Assembly (NCBI GenBank): GCA_037974665.1 | Contig: CM075782.1 | Span: 43,390,851-43,454,850, forward strand | DNA length: 64,000 bases | Source: Ehretia macrophylla | Taxonomy: Eukaryota > Streptophyta > Magnoliopsida > Boraginales > Ehretiaceae | Reading direction: 5' to 3' | Shown here: positions 58,900-64,000 of the stretch, piece after piece | How positions within the stretch are numbered: the stretch's first letter is position 1 | Layout of the letters: every line of letters begins with the position of its first letter | Notes under the pieces: generated by a model | Database searches by the model: none | What the model saw: only the letters and a program-made list of their open reading frames with translations | Told to the model about the DNA's origin: nothing | Made by a program: the position numbers and the translations under genes

Positions 58900-59684
58900 T
58901 CACTTGGGTACTCCATGATTAGGACACTTCTTCAACAGCGCCTTATACCTTTCCCATGCTTCACACAAAGTTTCTCCTTCATGCTGAGCGAAGTTATTAA
59001 TTTCAATGCGCAGCTTCGCTATCTTGCTAGGTGGAAAGAATTTAGACAAAAATTTGTGCACCAAGTCATCCCATGTGGTGATTGAACCTGAAGGCAGTGA
59101 ATTCAACCACTTCTTAGCTTGATCCCTCAAAGAGAAAGGAAACAAGTGAATGAGCAAAGCTTCATTAGTACCTCCATTGTACTTAATAGTACCACAAACT
59201 TCCAGAAAATTTACAATATGATGATTAAGATCTTCAGAAGGCAGTCCACGAAATGAGATATTTTGAATCAACTACAGTGTTATTGACTTTAACTCAAAGT
59301 TATTCGCTTGAATTGCTGGCCTTCTAGTCACAAGCTGAATGCCAGTAGGTGGCAAAGCATAATCTCGCAGTGTTCTAGACGGATTTTCCTCATTATTTCC
59401 TCCCTGACCTACCACGATTTCAGCCATAGTATATTGCAGAAGATGGGTAGTAGCTCTTTTCTCGTGTCTATTCTTTTGATAGGTACGTTTTATCTCAGGA
59501 TTGAAAGGCAACAAATTGCTACCTCCCAACTTTCGCATGCACCTACAAAGGATATATTCCCAAAACACAAACAAAACAAAATAAGTAAACCAAAACAAAA
59601 TAAAATAAAATCCAAAGTAAAATTAAAGCTATTAGGTATCGATATTAATAATTGACATAGTTCTCGGCAACGGCGCCAAAAACT
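58900..59684 (-). mobile_element. Athila/Tat-type gypsy gag fragment and primer-binding site
   Basis: Minus-strand coding resembles the gag of Athila/Tat-branch elements: RTLRDYALPPTG, then FPFSLRDQAKKWLNSLPSG, TTWDDLVHKFLSKFFPP and EAWERYKALLKKCPNHG. Upstream in element sense is TTTTTGGCGCCGTTGCCG (59662-59684 region), the tRNA-Asp-type primer-binding site usual in that branch. It is the 5' part of an element. Pol is absent because the fragment ends at the junction with the UGT pseudogene. It is broken at least by that truncation. Confidence 0.8.
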
Positions 59685-60647
59685 TGTTGTGTGAATTCTA
59701 ACACAAGTGCACGTATCGCAACAAGTAATAAAGCAATAAGTAAAGATCGTTCCCATGAGAACTGTGATTATTAACTATTGAAATTAATGTAGCTCTAATT
59801 TTATTCAGACAATCACGAATTGAGAATTTATGACTAACAATTAAATAAAAATACGAAACATAACAAAAATAGCAACTAAAACAATTACAAAACTGACACA
59901 TGATGGTAATGCAATGGTTAAAAAACTCTAGGGATTCCGATTTCACCAAGATTAATCATACTTGAAACTATTGACTTAATTCAATTGACGATTATTCCAA
60001 ACGTTTCCAGCAATTTTGCTAATGTGATTATTAATCTTTCTCAAGCATCAATAACATATTTCGCTAAGCAAGCTACCTACATCTCTATGATAACTGTGAA
60101 CTTAAGAAACTCATTAAGCCCTAGAAATTTATGCGTTGCACTAGATCTCATAACTATCTCTAGCTTATGACGATTTAATGGTATATCACACGTGGTTTAA
60201 TTTAGTTATCACTTCTCAGTCTCAAACTAAATCACGAATCATGTAATTGTTGATCCGGCAATCACAAGCATTAAACTCAACATGAAATACTCAACGCAAA
60301 TATGAAATAGTTCATCAATTAATTCAAATCAAAAGTTTCAAATATTCAAAATCTAGCTACATCTTAGCTCTACAAAAATAATCTAGAACATCATAATAAA
60401 TGTAAATAAAATCCAAACTTAAATGTAAATAATAGGTGCTGAAATAATATGTCAATAATACACCCAACAAATACCTCCAAACTTAAGCTTTGTTTGTCCT
60501 CAAGCAAAAGACACAACTAAGGAAAGAAACAACCTAAAAACTAAAGACTCGACACAAGACAACTCAAGAAAGAAATGATGTAAGATAGTAAATTTCCACG
60601 GCCTCAATAGCAATATTTCACAACTTAACCTTAAAAAAAATCCCAAT
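59685..60647 (-). mobile_element. Athila/Tat-type 5' LTR region (right boundary unclear)
   Basis: The LTR begins next to the primer site with TGTTGTGTGAATTC (plus strand). Non-coding sequence continues to the solo LTR at 60648 and probably beyond it from 62470. CTCCAAACTTAAGCTTTGTTTGTCCTCAAGC near 60475 (first 20 bases: CTCCAAACTTAAGCTTTGTT) resembles a stretch near 63040, typical of such LTRs. The outer end was not found. Confidence 0.55.
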
Positions 60648-62469
60648 TGATGCAACCCGGTGGGCGTGTGAAAAGTGTGTAAAATAAACCAAGTTTAAAT
60701 ACACACAAGTGCACGAATCATGTAGTGTAGTATGCTATGAGTGCGGAATCATATCCACAGGGAAGCGCGTTAGCAAGTTAGTGAAGTAGTGTGCAAAAGT
60801 GTTTAAAGTGGAAGCGTAACAGTTTGTACAAGGCGTTTGTTTTAAATTATACTACAACTAAAACTAAATTAAGCTAACTAAGTATGAATACGAGGGGTAG
60901 TGATCTAGGGGTTGAATATGTAAATGAAGCAATTAATATAGGCTCGGTATCTAGGTTATCTAATTCTATGCAAGGGCTTCAGCTACAACCATATACCCGG
61001 CTAAGCTAAAAGCTATAGACCTAGTTAATCTACTTAGTTTATTTTAACCAAGTACAACAAGGCAAACTAAACTAAGGAATTAACCTTACAGATAGAAACT
61101 ATGGTACAACCTATAGTTTCATAGAATTTATAGTACAACCTATAGATTCATGTTTAAAACAATTATATGGCACGAAAGTAACACAATCATAATATTAACT
61201 ACAAGTATAATATTATGAAATAAAAGTAAAACAATCATAACGTCTACTTAAAAGCATTACGTATGAAATACTGAATTACAGCAAGCCATACATTGCAATT
61301 TAGAATTGAATAAACTGATTAACATTTACAATATTCTCCCCTAAATATCAATCTACTCAGACATAAATGAATATAAGTTATGTAAATAAAAGAGAGTTAA
61401 GAAAGACTCCCCCATATTGACGAACGTGTATTTCTGATTCCTGAAATTTGAGCAGTGATCCGACGCAACATAGCTATTCGGGCGGAACTAATTTCCCCCG
61501 AATAAGAACTACTTGGGCTAAAGTTCTCCCGAATAAGAGCATTTCTATTAAAAGCTATTCGGGCAAAACTTTCATAAAAACTATTTGGGTCGGATTTCCC
61601 CCTTAAAATAGCTATTCGGGCAAAATTTACCCGAATAAGAACTACCTAGGTGGGACTTCCCCCATATCATACTAATTTAAATTAACTAATTAACTACAAC
61701 TAAAATTAAAACTAACTAGAATTAACTCGAAATTATACCAAAAATATCGACAATATTCCAAAATTAATTACAAAATTCATATGGGAGGGGGGGCTATTTA
61801 TAGACAAATTTTTAGAGGTGCGCTCGAGCGCGCTTGGTCTTCATCCAATTGCTATGCGCCACGTCATCTTCCGGAACATTTTGAGGCACTCTCGAGCCCA
61901 TGTCTACTCTACCGTCAATTCTGCATCACGTGTTTTCTTCGGAAACGTTGTGTAAATTTCTTTGAGGGGCGCTCGAGCGCCTAGTAGGGCGCGCTCGAGC
62001 GCCCTTTTGCTGACTTTTTGGCTCTTGAATTTTGACTTTGACCGGAGCGTTAACCGAAGCGTTTTCGGGCATTTTTTACTATTACATTCGAATTTGGCTA
62101 AAATCACGCTACACGCAGGACAAAGCCTGAGTTTTGATCAGAAGACCGTTTCTACCCAAAAAACTGGTATGATTTGTCAAAAACGGACATAGGTCACTAT
62201 TCAAGATCATCTAGATCAATGTTCCGAGTTTGATTTCGTGCTGGTTTTTGCCAAATTTCTTCTCTATGAACTTTATTCTTCCACTGGTTCTCGTGCTTCC
62301 CCGTTCCTACTTCTTAACTTGTAATTTGGATCATTTTGGGTCTAACTTTCCATTTTCAGTACTTTCCTACATTGTATCTAAAGTATAAAAGTGTTGTATT
62401 TATTCCAAAGTTAAGATACAAATGCAGTACAAATACAAAGGTTTGAGTGCTGCAAATACAGTCACATCA
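60648..62469 (-). mobile_element. Solo LTR, 1.82 kb (family member 3, inverted)
   Basis: On the plus strand it starts TGATGCAACC and ends CAGTCACATCA, the reverse of members 1 and 2, with a perfect 5 bp duplication CCAAT (60643-60647, 62470-62474). The TTATTCGGG / CCCGAATA array is at about 61480-61650 and the TATA-like CTATTTATAG near 61793. Just upstream of that TATA in element sense is a ~190 bp GC-rich segment (61815-62010) with GCGCTCGAGCGC palindromes, not seen in members 1 and 2. Confidence 0.93.
61815..62010 (-). promoter_or_regulatory. GC-rich palindrome cluster in U3 of solo LTR 3
   Basis: GCGCTCGAGCGC occurs at 61820-61831, 61969-61980 (extended to 14 bases, GGCGCTCGAGCGCC) and 61991-62002, with a degenerate CTCGAG core near 61894. 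The cluster lies directly upstream of the LTR's TATA-like box. A regulatory role is inferred from position only. Confidence 0.5.
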
Positions 62470-62474
62470 CCAAT

Positions 62475-63639
62475 CATAAGCATGTGAAAGGTTAAGGATG
62501 ATATTATTGGCTACATAAAGAAAGAAAGGCTAATTAGGCTTAAAAAGGGGACTAGGGATATTCAATTATTACAAATGCTGGCTTGAAAGGCTCAAATTGT
62601 CCAAAGATGGCCTAAATCATTTCTTTAATGCTACGGAACCTAGGATTTCGTCTCGAGTGACAATCAAACAAGTTCTGAAGTCTCTTTTTTATATATATAT
62701 TCACTTAGACGCACATAAACCTTCTCTGAGCAATAATATGACTAGGCGAGGTTAAGTGCGCAATGTGTGGTGATTCTCCGTAAAACGAAACTATGTTTTA
62801 GTCTTTCAGTCAATCACCCTCACTACTATCATGACATTCTTATGCAACTCATCATCGACTTAATTTGTCATCATTTTAGCATCACTTTCAACTATTTTTT
62901 TTTTCTTTTTCAAATTTTTCTGATTTTTTTATTTATTTTAGAATGACATAATATAAATAACAAAACACATAAAAAGAAAAACACATAAAACAAATACGAA
63001 AAGAACAAGTTCATACAGGATAACACATAGTAACCACCCCCAAACTTGAAACAAGGCATTGTCCTCAATGTCAAAAGTAAAGAAAAGAACTCAGAAAACT
63101 TCCTTGAGTGGCCTCATGTCATTTGTCATTCGAGGAAAGGTATGTGATGGGAGGTGGATATCTTTGAGGTAGCTTCTACCAGTGGATACCTTGTGCAATT
63201 GAACCCCAGTACACACCTCGTTGACAACTTTAATCAAACACGTGGTAGGCAACCAACATCCACAACTTACTCTACCCAAGCATAAATATCACCTATATGC
63301 ACAACACAAGCAAGACATCTCAACAACAAGGACAACATCTTCGGACCTAACTGCCCCCTTCTCGCGCGATGCTTCAACTTGTTTTTTTTTTAATGGAGTC
63401 CAAGAATGCACAACAAAAGGAGCACTCACCAAGGCGTTATAGCCTTCAACCATCGCCTGCAAAATGTCACCGCTGAAAGACGCGAGTTTTCGTCGTCCAC
63501 CAGTTGGGTAGAGGTAGGTTGTTCTATAATGGGTATTGTGTGTTATAGAGAAATAGGTGGTGCAAGAAATTGTGACGAGAGAGAGAAAGATGTGAGGTTG
63601 AGAGAGCTTTAAGAGTTGAGTAGAGCCGATGGGAGTGCT
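62475..63639. other. Probable retroelement non-coding sequence
   Basis: This continues the sequence interrupted by solo LTR 3. CCCCCAAACTTGAAACAAGG near 63040 resembles 60475. No coding domain was recognised; the short open frames here lack any known motif. Confidence 0.45.
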
Positions 63640-63720
63640 TGTACGAGAACATATTGAAGATAATAAATAAATATAATAAACTACTACCAAAATCCTGAGC
63701 AATCAATCTACTACCAAAGT
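63640..63720. repeat. Fragment of the ~0.9 kb repeat
   Basis: GATAATAAATAAATATAATA, AACTACTACCAAAATC and CTACTACCAAAGT match the first part of the ~0.9 kb repeat (compare 12555-12640). Only about 80 bases are present. Confidence 0.7.
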
Positions 63721-64000
63721 CTTAAGCATATAATTACCTGGATTTGGTCGATGGAAAAATTGGAATGCAGTTATTGAACAGTTAATCACGGTGATTATTA
63801 CAGTTATCAATTATATATCTAATTATATTAATTAATTATGATGATCATACCGTTTGGAACAAATGAATTTCGTAAATTTTTTGCGGAATTCATTTACAAA
63901 TTTAATTTTTGGTGTTTGTAAACACCTTTTTAAAAAATTAAAAATCCAAGATTTGCAAATCCTGAATTTGCTCAAACTTTACCCAAATGCTTGCTCAAGA
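63721..64000. other. AT-rich window end
   Basis: Contains CCGTTTGGAACAAATGAATTT near 63850 and inverted words such as GAATTTCG / GCGGAATTC and TTTGTAAAC, suggesting the start of a small inverted-repeat element cut by the window edge. No gene was seen. Confidence 0.35.

Noticed and set aside
63091-63702. Several short frames near the right edge
   Set aside because: They overlap on both strands, lack known domains and lie in what looks like retroelement non-coding sequence.

Overview
ORGANISM. The window is plant nuclear DNA, AT-rich and dominated by transposons, almost certainly from a eudicot. The evidence is a plant cell-wall XTH gene with the usual four exons, plant family-1 glycosyltransferase (UGT87A-type) sequence with one intron, and plant LTR-element lineages primed by initiator-tRNA-Met and tRNA-Asp type sites, plus CACTA, hAT, LINE and SINE insertions. 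An asterid is possible, but that is only an impression. No tRNA, rRNA, CRISPR or bacterial-type feature was seen. CENTRAL STRUCTURE. The window holds two copies of one segmental duplication, in the same orientation. Unit I is about 2903-21490 and unit II about 30548-58681. Each runs: XTH gene (minus), a ~0.9 kb repeat, an old copia relic holding a CRM-like Ty3/gypsy element, a second copy of the ~0.9 kb repeat, then a UGT87A gene (plus). The relic and the gypsy element occupy the same site with the same target duplication in both units, so they predate the duplication. Later insertions occur in one unit only, and the other unit keeps the empty site. LAYOUT. 1-2902: 3' end of a Del/Tekay-like gypsy element with a 2.6 kb LTR, inserted into the last exon of the unit I XTH. 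2903-4935: XTH pseudogene. 5371-6312: repeat copy 1. 6313-12355: copia relic containing a 583 bp hAT and gypsy element A. 12468-13415: repeat copy 2. 14193-14621: LINE 3' end. 15801-22515: UGT87A gene split in exon 1 by a young copia element (15927-21149, 508 bp LTRs about 97% identical by eye). 22554-22658: tRNA-type SINE. 24230-24740: LINE RNase H relic. 25705-30059: CACTA element. 30241-32624: apparently intact XTH gene (274 aa). 33060-33900: repeat copy 3. 33901-41958: copia relic containing gypsy element B, itself holding two solo LTRs. 42020-55310: 13.3 kb CACTA element with transposase remnants and two nested solo LTRs. 55365-56307: repeat copy 4. 58206-58681: truncated UGT87A. 58900-60647: Athila/Tat-type gag, primer-binding site and LTR. 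60648-62469: third solo LTR of the unit II family. HOW IT WORKS TOGETHER. The only gene that looks able to make its full product is the unit II XTH, a secreted xyloglucan endotransglucosylase/hydrolase acting in the cell wall. Both UGT87A copies and the unit I XTH are broken, two of the three directly by retroelements. The duplication makes the window a record of insertions with matched empty sites, so most element ends and target duplications could be read to the base. I found no new enzymatic system. The less ordinary signals are GC-rich palindrome clusters in LTRs of two unrelated families, a reiterated leader motif in the copia family, a gypsy reading frame that enters its own LTR, and a possible captured gene fragment in a CACTA element.
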